Shown piece by piece: positions 52,073 through 61,626 of a DNA stretch of 64,000 bases. The DNA lies in assembly GCA_036386835.1 (NCBI GenBank), contig DASVUX010000011.1, positions 186,001-250,000 of the forward strand. Reading direction: 5' to 3'. Under the pieces are notes generated by a model that saw only the letters and a list, made by a program, of their open reading frames with translations, did no database searches and was not told the DNA's origin. The position numbers were made by a program, and so were the translations under genes. Numbering within the stretch: position 1 is the first letter of the stretch; every line of letters starts with the position of its first letter. The DNA comes from 2-12-FULL-35-15 sp036386835. GTDB taxonomy: Bacteria; Bacteroidota; Bacteroidia; 2-12-FULL-35-15.

Positions 52073-55000
52073 CTATATGCGGTTTTTTACTTGATTCTGT
52101 TTAAATATGATCGTGTACTTTGTGCCGTTGGATGAATCCATCTCAATACTGCCGTTCAACTGGTCGGTCAAAGTTACAACTAATTGTAATCCGAGCGACT
52201 GTGTATTCCTGTAATCTATTTCCTTCGGAAGGCCTATGCCGTTATCAGCGACTTCCAGCACAAGGTTCTCCTTATCCAGGACCATTTTTACCGAGATCTC
52301 CCCTTCGCCTTTTTTATCGACAAATGCATATTTTAATGCGTTGGAAACGATCTCGTTAATGATCAATCCACATGGAATAGCCAGGTCTAAATTAAGAAAA
52401 ACATTTTGAATGTCAAGACTTAATTTTATTTCCTTGTCAAAATTAGAATACGATTGTATCAGGTTATGAGAAAGATTAACCACATATTCGGAAAAGTTAA
52501 TGCTGGAAAAATCTTTTGTCTGGTATAAACTTTCATGGATAAATGCCATTGACTTTATCCGATTCTGGCTTTCCTTCAGTATATTAAGTGTTCCCTGGTC
52601 CTTCACGTATGATGACTGCAGGTTCAGGATGCTTGATATTACCTGGAGATTATTCTTCACGCGGTGATGTACTTCTTTGAGCAACACCTCTTTTTCCTGG
52701 AGCGACTGTTTAATCTTTTCCTCGGCAAGCTTTTTCTCCGTTATATCATTTCCTATCCCGGATATTTCCCTCACATTGCCGTTCTCGTCAAAGATCGGGT
52801 TAAGATAGATCTCGCGCCAAACAACGTCTCCGTTACGGTCTACCAGCTTTGTTTCAAAATGCTGGCGTTCGCCCCGTAATGCAGCTTTGTCTTTCTGAAC
52901 CCAGAAATTATTATAATCGTTTGATGTGAGCATTTCGTCAGCAGCCATGTTTAAACCGATAAAAACTTCGGTGTTATAATGCTTCTTAAAAAAATGTGCG
53001 AAGTTCTTATTATAGGAGGTGAGGCACAAATTGGTATCAAGGGTCCAGATCACATGTGAACTGCTTTCGAAAACTGCATTCAGTTTTGCTGACTGCCCTC
53101 GTAATTGTTCCTCCGCCTGCTTGAGCTCCGAGATATCACGCGAAACACCCATTGCCCCAACAATTTCCCCGACTTCATTCCGGAGTACCGAAGCGGATAA
53201 AAATGCAGTGAAGCGCTCACCGTTTTTCCGGATATTACTTACTTCTCCTGAATAAACCCCTGTTTTAAACAGCTTCTCATCAGTTATCTGGACTCGTTGC
53301 TTTGGGTCTTCATAAAGCATGCTTACGTGCTTTCCGATCACTTCCTCGGGACTGTAGCCAAACGTGCGCTGCGCTGCAGCATTGAATTCAGTAATAAACC
53401 CATCCTTATCAGAGGCGCAGATCATATCAAGTGAGCTTTCTATCAGCAGCCGTGTGTATTTCTGGGATTCCTGCAGCTGTAGCTGGATGACCTTCCGTTT
53501 GGTGATCTCCTGTTCAAGCAATTCGTTTGTTTCCTCAGCGATCTGCGCGCGCATCTGTTCCTTTACGAGCTGCTTCTGTGTGGATATGTCATGTACTACT
53601 GTTAAAACTGCATCTTTACCATTAAATTTAATGAGGATCGGCTTGGTCTCCACTTCTCTTATTTCACCTGATAGGGTTTTAATTTTTATTTCGGTGAACT
53701 CCTGGGGTTCGCCTGCAATGACTTTACTAATCCGGCTCAGGATAGTTGGCTTGTATTCCGGGAGAAGGAAATCGAAGAGAGAATAGTTCAGGGCCTCTTC
53801 AGGATCCCTTATTCCTACAAGCCTTGTAGCGCTTGGATTTGCAAATACAACTTTACCGTTAATGTGTATAAAGACGCCATCTGGTGAATAATCGACAAGG
53901 CTCTTGTAGTTCTCCCTGCTGCGTTTCAGTTCCACCTCGAATTTCTGACGGTCCGTGGCATCTATAATAAACCCTTCCAGGAACAAAAGATCGCCATCTT
54001 CTGAAAAAACCCCCTCCCCTTTTTCCCATACCCATTTCACTTCATCATTAGCTGTCTTTATCTTATACGAAAGCACGTAAGGTTTTTTGCGCTCAAGCGC
54101 TGATGCAACCTTTGCTCTTACCTTCTGCCTGTCTTCCGGCATAATCAGGTCATTGTATGCGACCTTTTTATTGTGGATCATATCAACCGGCCTGTAACCT
54201 GTTAATTCCGCACAGCCCTTGCTTACAAACAACATTGTCCAGGAACCGTCAAAGTTACACCGGTAGGCCATACCCGGCAGGTTATTCATTAATGTAGAAA
54301 GTGTCCGTTCGCTTTCACGAAGGCTGGTCTCATATTGTTTGCGTTCTGTAATATTATAAATAACAGTTGCTTTGATCGTCTTTCCGAAATAGGGGATGTT
54401 CTGTGCTTTTGTTTCCACGGTCATTATAGCTCCATCCTTCCTTACGGTTTGCACTTCAAATGGCTCGGACTTAGGAAGTCGTGAGAATTTTTTGGCCATG
54501 CTTCTCTGTTCGGGAATGACGAAATCATCAACAACATCTTTCCCAAGTATTTCATTCACATGATTATAGCCGTACATTTTCAGGAACTGATCATTCGCAT
54601 CAATGATGCGGCCGTGTTCAGAAAAAACGATCCCTTCAAAGGTTGCATTCGAAAGTATCTTAAATCTTTCTTCGCTTTCCTTCTGCTGGGTGATGTCCCT
54701 GGAAATCCCTTCAATTGCAATAATTTTTCCTTCACTGTTCCTTACTGGCGTGTTTACAGTTTCTGTCCAGACAGCTGTACCATCCTTGCGGATCCAGCGA
54801 AGTTTAATGTTAGGTTCACGTACATTATTGATCGGCCGGTTCTCAAAAATAAGCTTCTCCGAATCCCCGAGAATGTGCCGGTCCTCGGGATGAATGATCT
54901 TAAAGCCAAGGTTGGGGTCCTTATAAAAATCTTCCGGAGTATAACCGGTAAGATTATAAATAGAAGGGCTCACATATCCATATCGTGGTGCGGGGCGGAG

Positions 55001-56335
55001 TTCAAAACGATAAACTACATCAAGCGCATTCTCTGCAAGCATCCTGAATTTTTCTTCACTTTCCTTCAGCTGGCGCTCTGCATTTATCTGAGCGCTGACA
55101 TCTCTCACCAGCCCGAAATTCCCAATGTGATTACCTGATGCGTCTATCTGGGGCGTGATCCTTTCTTCGATCCAGATGTATTCTTTTTTTGAACGGTGAT
55201 AAAACCTGTAAACAAACTCCTGCGGCTTCCTTGTTCTCCTTAGGTCCTTCGCAACTTTTCTTATTTTATCTATATCATCCGGGTGGCATAATGCTACAAG
55301 TGTATCCCCTGATTTCTCATATTCTTTAGGTGTTACATCAAGGATTTGTTTTATCTGCCTGCTGAGATACTTTACTCTTCTTTTCCCTTCCGGCAAAAAC
55401 TCAATGTAATAAACCAGTTCCAAAATATTATTCAGGACCTGTGAAAGATCCTCGCGGCTTTGTTTTAAAATATCCTCATTCTTCTTCCGCTCTGTAACAT
55501 CCCTTGTGATTCCTTCTATTGCGACCATCCTGCCTTTACTGTCGTGCACAGGTATGTTCACGCTTTCGATCCAAACCACTTTCTTATCTTTCCGGATACT
55601 TCTGAAAAGCACCGGGGGCAATACAGCTCCGCGCTTTGCCTTTGCGATCTTTGCATTGTTGGCATCAGCAATTACCCGGTCCTCCGGGTGAATTATCCTG
55701 GTGCCCAGCATCGGGTCCTTATAATATTCGCCCTGAGAATATCCCGTGATCTTTTTAACTGAGGGACTGATAAATTCACATGCAAAGTCCGGGTACACCC
55801 GGTAGCGGTAAATAATATCTGCTGCATTCTGTGCAAGCATCCTGAATTTTTCCTCGTTCTGTGAAAGCTTCTCCTTCGCCTCTACTTCTTTGGTTATATT
55901 GGTTGCTTCAACAATTACTGCAGCGATTTTTTTATTTTCATACAGCGGTGTTGCTTTACAGGAAAAAACAGCGGCCTTTCCGGAAACAGAGTACGCTCTG
56001 GTCATGTATTCCCTGGACTTCCCGGTTTTAAAAACGGAGGTGATGGCGTTGCGCACAAGAGCGCGCGATTCCGGGAACACAAGATCAAAAGCCTTTTTAC
56101 CAAGCACATCACTTTTTTTCCGGCCCTTCCCGGTTTTATTGACATCAAGAATGTTTAGCTTATGATCAACAACAGCAACAGTATTACCGGAGTGCTTAAA
56201 AACGCTTAGCCAGGGAACTCCTGCAACCTTTTTTTTGGAAACGGTGGCCTTATCCCTGTTTTTTGAATCAAGCCTTCGCTGAAGCTTTTTGAGTTCGGCA
56301 ATAAGCTCTGATTTGGTTTTAGAGGAGAGAGGCAT
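52073..56335 (-). CDS. cytoplasmic multi-PAS histidine kinase with nine PAS domains
   Basis: A 1420-residue sensor kinase with no membrane helix. I count nine PAS domains in a row between about 45 and 1205, most followed by a PAC-like tail of the EGITRDVTERK kind. The second and fourth share KFRMLA, TGY, YKDP and IIHPEDR and look like a recent duplication. The kinase core is of the HisKA_2 type with EVHHRVKNNLQ (His1223-His1224) and an HATPase end with NALKYAF and DNGIGLP. It lies between the YwqK-repeat gene (3 bp gap) and the LytTR gene. Signals are unknown, probably cytoplasmic or redox/light-type. Confidence 0.93.
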   Translation of the reverse strand: MPLSSKTKSELIAELKKLQRRLDSKNRDKATVSKKKVAGVPWLSVFKHSGNTVAVVDHKLNILDVNKTGKGRKKSDVLGKKAFDLVFPESRALVRNAITSVFKTGKSREYMTRAYSVSGKAAVFSCKATPLYENKKIAAVIVEATNITKEVEAKEKLSQNEEKFRMLAQNAADIIYRYRVYPDFACEFISPSVKKITGYSQGEYYKDPMLGTRIIHPEDRVIADANNAKIAKAKRGAVLPPVLFRSIRKDKKVVWIESVNIPVHDSKGRMVAIEGITRDVTERKKNEDILKQSREDLSQVLNNILELVYYIEFLPEGKRRVKYLSRQIKQILDVTPKEYEKSGDTLVALCHPDDIDKIRKVAKDLRRTRKPQEFVYRFYHRSKKEYIWIEERITPQIDASGNHIGNFGLVRDVSAQINAERQLKESEEKFRMLAENALDVVYRFELRPAPRYGYVSPSIYNLTGYTPEDFYKDPNLGFKIIHPEDRHILGDSEKLIFENRPINNVREPNIKLRWIRKDGTAVWTETVNTPVRNSEGKIIAIEGISRDITQQKESEERFKILSNATFEGIVFSEHGRIIDANDQFLKMYGYNHVNEILGKDVVDDFVIPEQRSMAKKFSRLPKSEPFEVQTVRKDGAIMTVETKAQNIPYFGKTIKATVIYNITERKQYETSLRESERTLSTLMNNLPGMAYRCNFDGSWTMLFVSKGCAELTGYRPVDMIHNKKVAYNDLIMPEDRQKVRAKVASALERKKPYVLSYKIKTANDEVKWVWEKGEGVFSEDGDLLFLEGFIIDATDRQKFEVELKRSRENYKSLVDYSPDGVFIHINGKVVFANPSATRLVGIRDPEEALNYSLFDFLLPEYKPTILSRISKVIAGEPQEFTEIKIKTLSGEIREVETKPILIKFNGKDAVLTVVHDISTQKQLVKEQMRAQIAEETNELLEQEITKRKVIQLQLQESQKYTRLLIESSLDMICASDKDGFITEFNAAAQRTFGYSPEEVIGKHVSMLYEDPKQRVQITDEKLFKTGVYSGEVSNIRKNGERFTAFLSASVLRNEVGEIVGAMGVSRDISELKQAEEQLRGQSAKLNAVFESSSHVIWTLDTNLCLTSYNKNFAHFFKKHYNTEVFIGLNMAADEMLTSNDYNNFWVQKDKAALRGERQHFETKLVDRNGDVVWREIYLNPIFDENGNVREISGIGNDITEKKLAEEKIKQSLQEKEVLLKEVHHRVKNNLQVISSILNLQSSYVKDQGTLNILKESQNRIKSMAFIHESLYQTKDFSSINFSEYVVNLSHNLIQSYSNFDKEIKLSLDIQNVFLNLDLAIPCGLIINEIVSNALKYAFVDKKGEGEISVKMVLDKENLVLEVADNGIGLPKEIDYRNTQSLGLQLVVTLTDQLNGSIEMDSSNGTKYTIIFKQNQVKNRI

Positions 56336-56338
56336 ATT

Positions 56339-57892
56339 TTATTTGATGCTTGGCTCTGAGGTAGGCGTTTCGGGTGTTACTTTAACCCCGTCAAAACGGA
56401 TTTCAATATCATTCTTAAAAAGTATTGTCAGGAAAAGGAAACCCGACTCATCATAAAACTTCCAATCCCCTTCTTTTAATCCGCCAACATACTTTCCTGT
56501 CTGCCTTTCTTTCCCGTTCGGATAGTAGAATGTCTGTAACCCGTCAGGAATGCCGTCAATGAACTTTCCTGAAAAGCGTAATTTCCCGGTTGAGGTGTAA
56601 TAATGTTTCCACTCTCCATCGCGTCTGTCGGCCTTATAGCTGCCTTCTTCCCTGTAGTCAGGAGCTTCCAGCACCCAGGGCCCTTCTTTTAAACCATCAA
56701 TGTATTCGCCCTTCGTGATTATTTTTGCACTGTCAGGACCAGCATCGCTGTATTCGGTCATCATGCCATCCTGGAGATCATTCCGGTAATTCTCTTCCCT
56801 TAAGAGATTGCCGCTTTCATAGTACCACTTCCAGATTCCCTGGGCCTTGCCCTTTTTATCATATTTCCCTTTCTGCTCCACTTTACCGTTTGCATGATAG
56901 AAGACCCATTCGCCAATCCTTTTTCCGTTGAGATATTCGCCTTTTGATTTAACCTGACCGTTCGGGTGATACTCCACCCATGGCCCCTGCTGCCGGCCCG
57001 CTGTATCAAGGATTCCTTCACCGGTTAATACTCCTTCGGAATACATTTTAGCCCCAATCACTTTTCCTTCGGGAGAGAACTCCCGCTGTATGCCTTCTGC
57101 CACACCATCCTTATACGTTGCAGTGAATTTAACCGATCCATTATCGTGATAGGTTGTTTTAACATCCAGCTTCGCCAGTTCGGGAGCATTCGTCTGAAGA
57201 ACCCCGTTAATGTATTTGGTGGTATTTACAAGACTCCCTTTGGGTGAGTATTCTTTGAGATAACCGTTCATCTTGTCATCGGAGTAAGTCACTTCCGTTT
57301 TGATCACACCTGTAGGATAGAAGGTTTTCCACATCCCCTGTTTCAGCCCGTTTGCATCCTTCCGGTTGATCTTTTCCTCTTTCTGCACAAAGCCCATTTT
57401 GTATTGGGTGATCGTTATAATGGTGCTGTCGGGCGCATACTCATATCCGGCCCCTTCCTCTTTACCCGCTACAAACGGAATCGTTTGCTTTACCTTTCCA
57501 TCCTTATAATAATTCACCGTATTACCCTGCTTTACATCATTCTCGTAATTTTCTGCAGTGACTACAACCCCTTCTTTTGTATCATAGATTTTCTTAGGGC
57601 CATTCTTCTTTCCTTCCGTGTAATTGAATTCAAAAGCAAGTTTGCCCTGCTCATTGTAGAAACGCCAGGTACTATCGAGCATGAAATTCTTCCGGTTGCC
57701 TTCCGATTTAAGCTTCCCGGTTTGAGAATACGTTTTCCAATAGCCGTCCGGCTTACCGTCTTTCATCGGGCCTTCGCTGGAAACTACCCCATTATCATAA
57801 TAGAATTTATTATAGCCGTTGGGATTGGTTGGTACCTGTGCGTATAAACACACAGGTAAAAACAATAAGAGCAGTCTGAATATGCTTTTCAT
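56339..57892 (-). CDS. secreted YwqK/MORN-like repeat protein, first gene of a signalling operon
   Basis: The 517-residue protein has a signal peptide (MKSIFRLLLLFLPVCLYA) and then about 20 short repeats of the form NGxxKSEGEYLNGKRIGEWVFY, the repeat of the YwqK/MORN-2 family. The annotation name YwqK antitoxin exists for such repeats, but no toxin gene is near. It probably forms an elongated beta solenoid at the outer membrane or in the periplasm. It begins a three-gene operon with the nine-PAS kinase and LytTR regulator. Its role in signalling is unknown. Confidence 0.88.
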   Translation of the reverse strand: MKSIFRLLLLFLPVCLYAQVPTNPNGYNKFYYDNGVVSSEGPMKDGKPDGYWKTYSQTGKLKSEGNRKNFMLDSTWRFYNEQGKLAFEFNYTEGKKNGPKKIYDTKEGVVVTAENYENDVKQGNTVNYYKDGKVKQTIPFVAGKEEGAGYEYAPDSTIITITQYKMGFVQKEEKINRKDANGLKQGMWKTFYPTGVIKTEVTYSDDKMNGYLKEYSPKGSLVNTTKYINGVLQTNAPELAKLDVKTTYHDNGSVKFTATYKDGVAEGIQREFSPEGKVIGAKMYSEGVLTGEGILDTAGRQQGPWVEYHPNGQVKSKGEYLNGKRIGEWVFYHANGKVEQKGKYDKKGKAQGIWKWYYESGNLLREENYRNDLQDGMMTEYSDAGPDSAKIITKGEYIDGLKEGPWVLEAPDYREEGSYKADRRDGEWKHYYTSTGKLRFSGKFIDGIPDGLQTFYYPNGKERQTGKYVGGLKEGDWKFYDESGFLFLTILFKNDIEIRFDGVKVTPETPTSEPSIK

Positions 57893-57907
57893 AATTTATC
57901 TTCTATA

Positions 57908-57939
57908 CAAATTTAATCAAAAATGCAGCGGTTTCAAAA
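57908..57939 (-). promoter_or_regulatory. promoter of the YwqK-kinase-LytTR operon
   Basis: On the minus strand TTTTG is followed after 19 bp by TAAATTTG (57908-57915), a perfect match to the phylum consensus. It is 16 bp upstream of the start at 57892, which gives a very short leader. Confidence 0.7.
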
Positions 57940-58048
57940 CAGAAGAAGCTCCTCATCTGATTTTTCCTGCTTTTTTAACGTCTTTTGCAATGTCATTAAT
58001 TTCAGGTCTTTCAGAATAATGTTATACTTTTATAAAAAACAACGTACC

Positions 58049-59155
58049 ATGTTACGATTAAAATTTTTAGTGCCGGGGTTATTATGTTCGGGGCTATGTG
58101 CAGCCCAGATCACCATTACCGCTGCTGACATTGCGAATGCCGGGGATACATTACGTGTTAGCACCCTGTCCACAACCCAGGGAATTAACCATACTTTAAC
58201 CGGGCCGGGATATACATGGGATTTTTCAAGCCTTCAACCTGATATGCAGCGATTTGAAAAATTTGACGCACCATCCGCCTTTCCCTCTCCGTACAACCTT
58301 CTTTTTAATCCCGCGAATACTTCTTATGGTAAAGTGAATTATCAGAACATAGGTTCTGTTTTTCCGGGATTCAGCATTGATGCGGATTACGATTTTTTCA
58401 AGGAAACAGCTGTCATGCTGCGCCAGAACGGTATTGGCTATGTGCTGAACGGCATACCGGTGCCAATGAATTACTCCATGCCTGATACCATTTATGAATT
58501 TCCTGTTGAGTTCGGGGATACAACGAGCGGAGATTATAAATTTTCAACCCCTTCGTTTGCAGCCATTCCGTTCTATTATGGTGAAGTAGGCCACCGTGAA
58601 AGTGTTGTGGATGGATGGGGAGATCTCATTACTCCTTTCGGCACATTCCCTTCTTTGAGGGTCCGTGCTGTGATCACCGCTACAGATTCTCTTTACATCG
58701 ATACTCTTGGTTTCGGTGTTTCGATCCCACGGCCTCCAAGGTTTGAATACAAATGGCTTGCAGCAGGATCAAAGGTGCCGCTGTTACAGGTGGATGCAAC
58801 AGATGCGGGAGGGTCTGAAATTGTAACAGGTGTGTTTTACCGTGACAGCGTGCGGAATGTGCCACAGGTAGGCATCCAGGAAATTTACACGATGAGCGGT
58901 TTTTCTGTTTCCCCGAACCCCTGCTCTGAGACAGCTGTTATAAATTATAGTTTAAACGGTTACGCTAAAGTAAAGATCAGCATCTCTAATACCCTCGGCC
59001 AGGTTGTTTCCGTTATCTCGGATGAAAAGCTGCAAGCAGGGAAACAAGCTCTGACAATAGATGTTAAGTCGCTGGGACTTGAAAGTGGGATTTATTTTGT
59101 GACGCTGGAAAGCGGGAATAAAAGGGACGTAAAGAGGCTGGTGGTTGGGAAGTAA
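58049..59155 (+). CDS. secreted protein with T9SS type A sorting domain
   Basis: The frame extends to 57923, but ATG 58049 opens a signal peptide (MLRLKFLVPGLLCSGLCAAQ), so I use it; the product is 368 residues. The middle (about 25-280) is a beta-rich region of unrecognised family with YTWDFSSLQPDMQRFEKF. The last 85 residues (VSPNPCSETAVINY to KRLVVGK) form a T9SS type A sorting domain. The palindromic repeat starts 3 bp after the stop. Function unknown, probably a surface protein. Confidence 0.85.
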   Translation: MLRLKFLVPGLLCSGLCAAQITITAADIANAGDTLRVSTLSTTQGINHTLTGPGYTWDFSSLQPDMQRFEKFDAPSAFPSPYNLLFNPANTSYGKVNYQNIGSVFPGFSIDADYDFFKETAVMLRQNGIGYVLNGIPVPMNYSMPDTIYEFPVEFGDTTSGDYKFSTPSFAAIPFYYGEVGHRESVVDGWGDLITPFGTFPSLRVRAVITATDSLYIDTLGFGVSIPRPPRFEYKWLAAGSKVPLLQVDATDAGGSEIVTGVFYRDSVRNVPQVGIQEIYTMSGFSVSPNPCSETAVINYSLNGYAKVKISISNTLGQVVSVISDEKLQAGKQALTIDVKSLGLESGIYFVTLESGNKRDVKRLVVGK

Positions 59156-59157
59156 CG

Positions 59158-59460
59158 TGTCATTTCGAACGGAACAACGTGAAAGAGAAATCTCATTATA
59201 AAAGATTTCTCCTTATAGTCGAAATGACAAATAAGCAACGGGTTAACCTCTGCTCATATTATCACCTTGGAGAGATTCCGTCTCGCAGCACGGAATGACG
59301 ATCATACTGCATCCTGTCTGTCATTTCGAACGGAACAACGTGAAGAGAGAAATCTCATTATAAAAGATTTCTCCTTATAGTCGAAATGACAAATAAGCAA
59401 CCGGTTTACTCTGCTCATATTATCACCTTGGAGAGATTCTGCCTGCAATACAGAATGTGC
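59158..59460. repeat. tandem pair of palindromic intergenic elements
   Basis: Two copies with a 161-bp offset (59158-59297 and 59319-59457) fill the 321-bp gap. Each has an outer inverted repeat tgtcatttcga/tcgaaatgaca (59158-59168 with 59219-59229; 59319-59329 with 59381-59391), an inner gagaaatct/agatttctc stem, a shared stretch to ttggagagatt, and a third small hairpin. That last stem is attccgt/acggaat in copy one and attctg/cagaat in copy two, a compensatory change. No ORF is seen. It looks like a MITE- or REP-like mobile repeat. Confidence 0.8.
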
Positions 59461-59476
59461 GGTCTGCGCAAACAGC

Positions 59477-61462
59477 TTATTTACTGCCTTCTGAAAATGT
59501 GGAGATCGCAATGATCTGGATCTTTCTTTCAAGTGCGGCTGCAGGGCTGTAAACAGAATTCTTGGTATCATAATAATCATCACTCACATTCGGCCTGGCT
59601 TTTAATTCCCCGATCTGCTCATCGATAAAAGTTATACTGCCCTCATTAGAATTTTGATTATCCAAATACTTTACGAACACTCCATTCTGGTATTCCATGA
59701 AATAATTGCGAAGGCTCGAAATCCTTCTTTTTGCAAGATTAACGTTGTAATCGGTTGATGCCAGCGGGCTGCAGAACCCCTTCATTGTTATGGTCACTTT
59801 TTCCTTATCCTTTAATACTTTCAGCATCAGCTGCGCGAATTTATCAAGGTCCTGCATACCTGCATCCACGCTGTCGTCAAAGAGATTATCAATATCGCTG
59901 TATGCCCTTTCAATATTCTCCGCGGCAGCACCTTTAGAATATTCCTTTTTATACTGCTCCCGCATAGCGGAATAATCTTCATACGTCTTCTTATAGTTCT
60001 TTGTTGTTGTTGTAGCAAGCGTTTTCTTGTCAGGCTCATCATTGTGAAAATACAATGTAAGTGGCACAAGCAGCTTCATCTGCGTTACAAAGATCTTTGT
60101 ACTGTCAACAACCACAGGCGGTTCATCTATCCGCGGGATCTTAAATGTGTAAATGTCATTGCAGCAGCTTTCTTTTTCCTCAAAATAGGACCCGATTCGG
60201 TTAGACGATAAAAATGCTGCTGTTTTCTGAGAATTTATACTGAAATAAATATCGTTATAACTGGTATTGATGGGTGAACCAAGGTTCTTTACATCAGAAA
60301 ATTCTTTGTCCTTAAATTCGCTTCTGAAAATATCAAAAGCCCCCAGTCCTTTATGCCATGTGGAGGAGAAAAATAGCTCCTGGCAGGGTTTGCAATAAAA
60401 CGGTGTGATCTCATCTTCAATAGAGTTTATCTTCTTCCCTGCATTTACCGCCTTATCAAAAGTCCCGTCCTTATTTATTCTGCTGTACCATATATCCATC
60501 TGGCCTTCACCACCGGGCCGGTTGGAAGAAAAAAACAAGACTTCCTGTTCACCTAGAAAGCCAACCGCAGGCTGCGTGTTATTTGTTCCCTTTTTATTGA
60601 TCTCTTCGGGAAGCAGCTGCAATGGGGACCAGTGGCCATCTTTAAAATCTGAAGAATAGATCTCACAATTAAACGACTGTCCGTCTTTCTGAACGCAGCG
60701 GGTTATATAAACTTTTGTAAAATCATTATTGAATGCAGTATTCGCGTTGTGGATCCCGTTCTTGTTAAACAGTGAATCCAGCTCCTCTGCTTTCTGCCAT
60801 CTGATGCTGTCCTTCTTTGAAGTATAGATCTTATTATAACTTACATTATTCTTCTTGTCGTGGTCTTTTTTATCCCGTAATGAAGAGAAATATAAAACAC
60901 TGTCCACCTGGATGGGCGCATATTCAGATACTTTGCTGTTCACTGCACTGTCAAGATGGATCACATTTACCGACTTGTCAGCCCCGGCCATCAGCAGCTG
61001 TGCATAGTCACAGGCAGCAACTTCCTGGATCGCCTTTTTAACGTAATAGCTGTCCTTTTTCTTTTTATTTTTCTTAGCATATTTATCGAACATCTTTTTG
61101 GCATCCTTGTATTTCCCTTTATTCTTCCTGATCATTGCAAGCCAGAAGGAGCATTCAGGATACAGCTTGCCCTGGGAATCTTTTTTAAAAACTTTTGAAT
61201 ACCAGTGGTCGGCAATATCGTAATCATAGTTCAACCGGCTGGCTTCAGCATATTTATACTGGATCGCCATATCGCTGGAGTCCTGGTTAATTGCCTGGTT
61301 ATAATAAATCGCTGCCGAGAAAAAATCATTGTCCGCAAAAGCTTTATCGCCATCTTCAATTAGCTGTTTCAGCTTCTGGGCTTGAAGGGGAGATGATAGA
61401 TAGGAGATATTAGATATTAGAACGGCAATAAGAACAAAGAGAACTCTTGAGTATTGCCTCAT
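59477..61462 (-). CDS. OmpA-family outer-membrane protein with TPR and PD40-like repeats (T9SS surface unit)
   Basis: I place the start at ATG 61462 (MRQYSRVLFVLIAVLISNIS signal), because the open frame upstream runs through an intergenic repeat element; the product is 661 residues. The N-terminal part has TPR-like helices (DGDKAFADNDFFSAAIYYNQA). The middle has PD40-like units such as VLFFSSNRPGGEGQMDIWYS and LFFSSTWHKGLGAFDIFRSE. The C-terminus is OmpA-like (ITMKGFCSPLASTDYNVNLAKRR), which can bind peptidoglycan. It follows a PorP/SprF gene, as in T9SS- and gliding-linked units such as PorE-type proteins. Confidence 0.85.
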   Translation of the reverse strand: MRQYSRVLFVLIAVLISNISYLSSPLQAQKLKQLIEDGDKAFADNDFFSAAIYYNQAINQDSSDMAIQYKYAEASRLNYDYDIADHWYSKVFKKDSQGKLYPECSFWLAMIRKNKGKYKDAKKMFDKYAKKNKKKKDSYYVKKAIQEVAACDYAQLLMAGADKSVNVIHLDSAVNSKVSEYAPIQVDSVLYFSSLRDKKDHDKKNNVSYNKIYTSKKDSIRWQKAEELDSLFNKNGIHNANTAFNNDFTKVYITRCVQKDGQSFNCEIYSSDFKDGHWSPLQLLPEEINKKGTNNTQPAVGFLGEQEVLFFSSNRPGGEGQMDIWYSRINKDGTFDKAVNAGKKINSIEDEITPFYCKPCQELFFSSTWHKGLGAFDIFRSEFKDKEFSDVKNLGSPINTSYNDIYFSINSQKTAAFLSSNRIGSYFEEKESCCNDIYTFKIPRIDEPPVVVDSTKIFVTQMKLLVPLTLYFHNDEPDKKTLATTTTKNYKKTYEDYSAMREQYKKEYSKGAAAENIERAYSDIDNLFDDSVDAGMQDLDKFAQLMLKVLKDKEKVTITMKGFCSPLASTDYNVNLAKRRISSLRNYFMEYQNGVFVKYLDNQNSNEGSITFIDEQIGELKARPNVSDDYYDTKNSVYSPAAALERKIQIIAISTFSEGSK

Positions 61463-61509
61463 AAATCCATCGCACATACGTGGACTCTGTTCAGCATAAC
61501 CATTATTTA

Positions 61510-61594
61510 CTGCAGCAGGTAATGAAGAGATTGCTTCGTTAGTGCCTCGCTCCTTCGGTCGCCATAGGCTTGCTGCAGACGATGCGCAATGACG
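61510..61594. repeat. intergenic repeat element of the AGAGATT...AATGACG family
   Basis: The gap between the PorP/SprF gene and the OmpA-type gene contains agagattgc (61526-61534) and gcaatgacg (61586-61594) facing each other, and an inverted pair ctgcagca (61510-61517) with tgctgcag (61571-61578). The gagatt...aatgacg ends are the same as in the element at 59275-59300. The open frame through it is not coding. Confidence 0.6.
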
Positions 61595-61626
61595 TTCCGT
61601 ATCAATGATCCTGGTCTCCGGCATAC

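Noticed and set aside
56339..57892. Toxin-antitoxin system suggested by the YwqK antitoxin family name
   Set aside because: The repeats are MORN-like, the protein has a signal peptide and no toxin gene is next to it; the name comes from family labels only.
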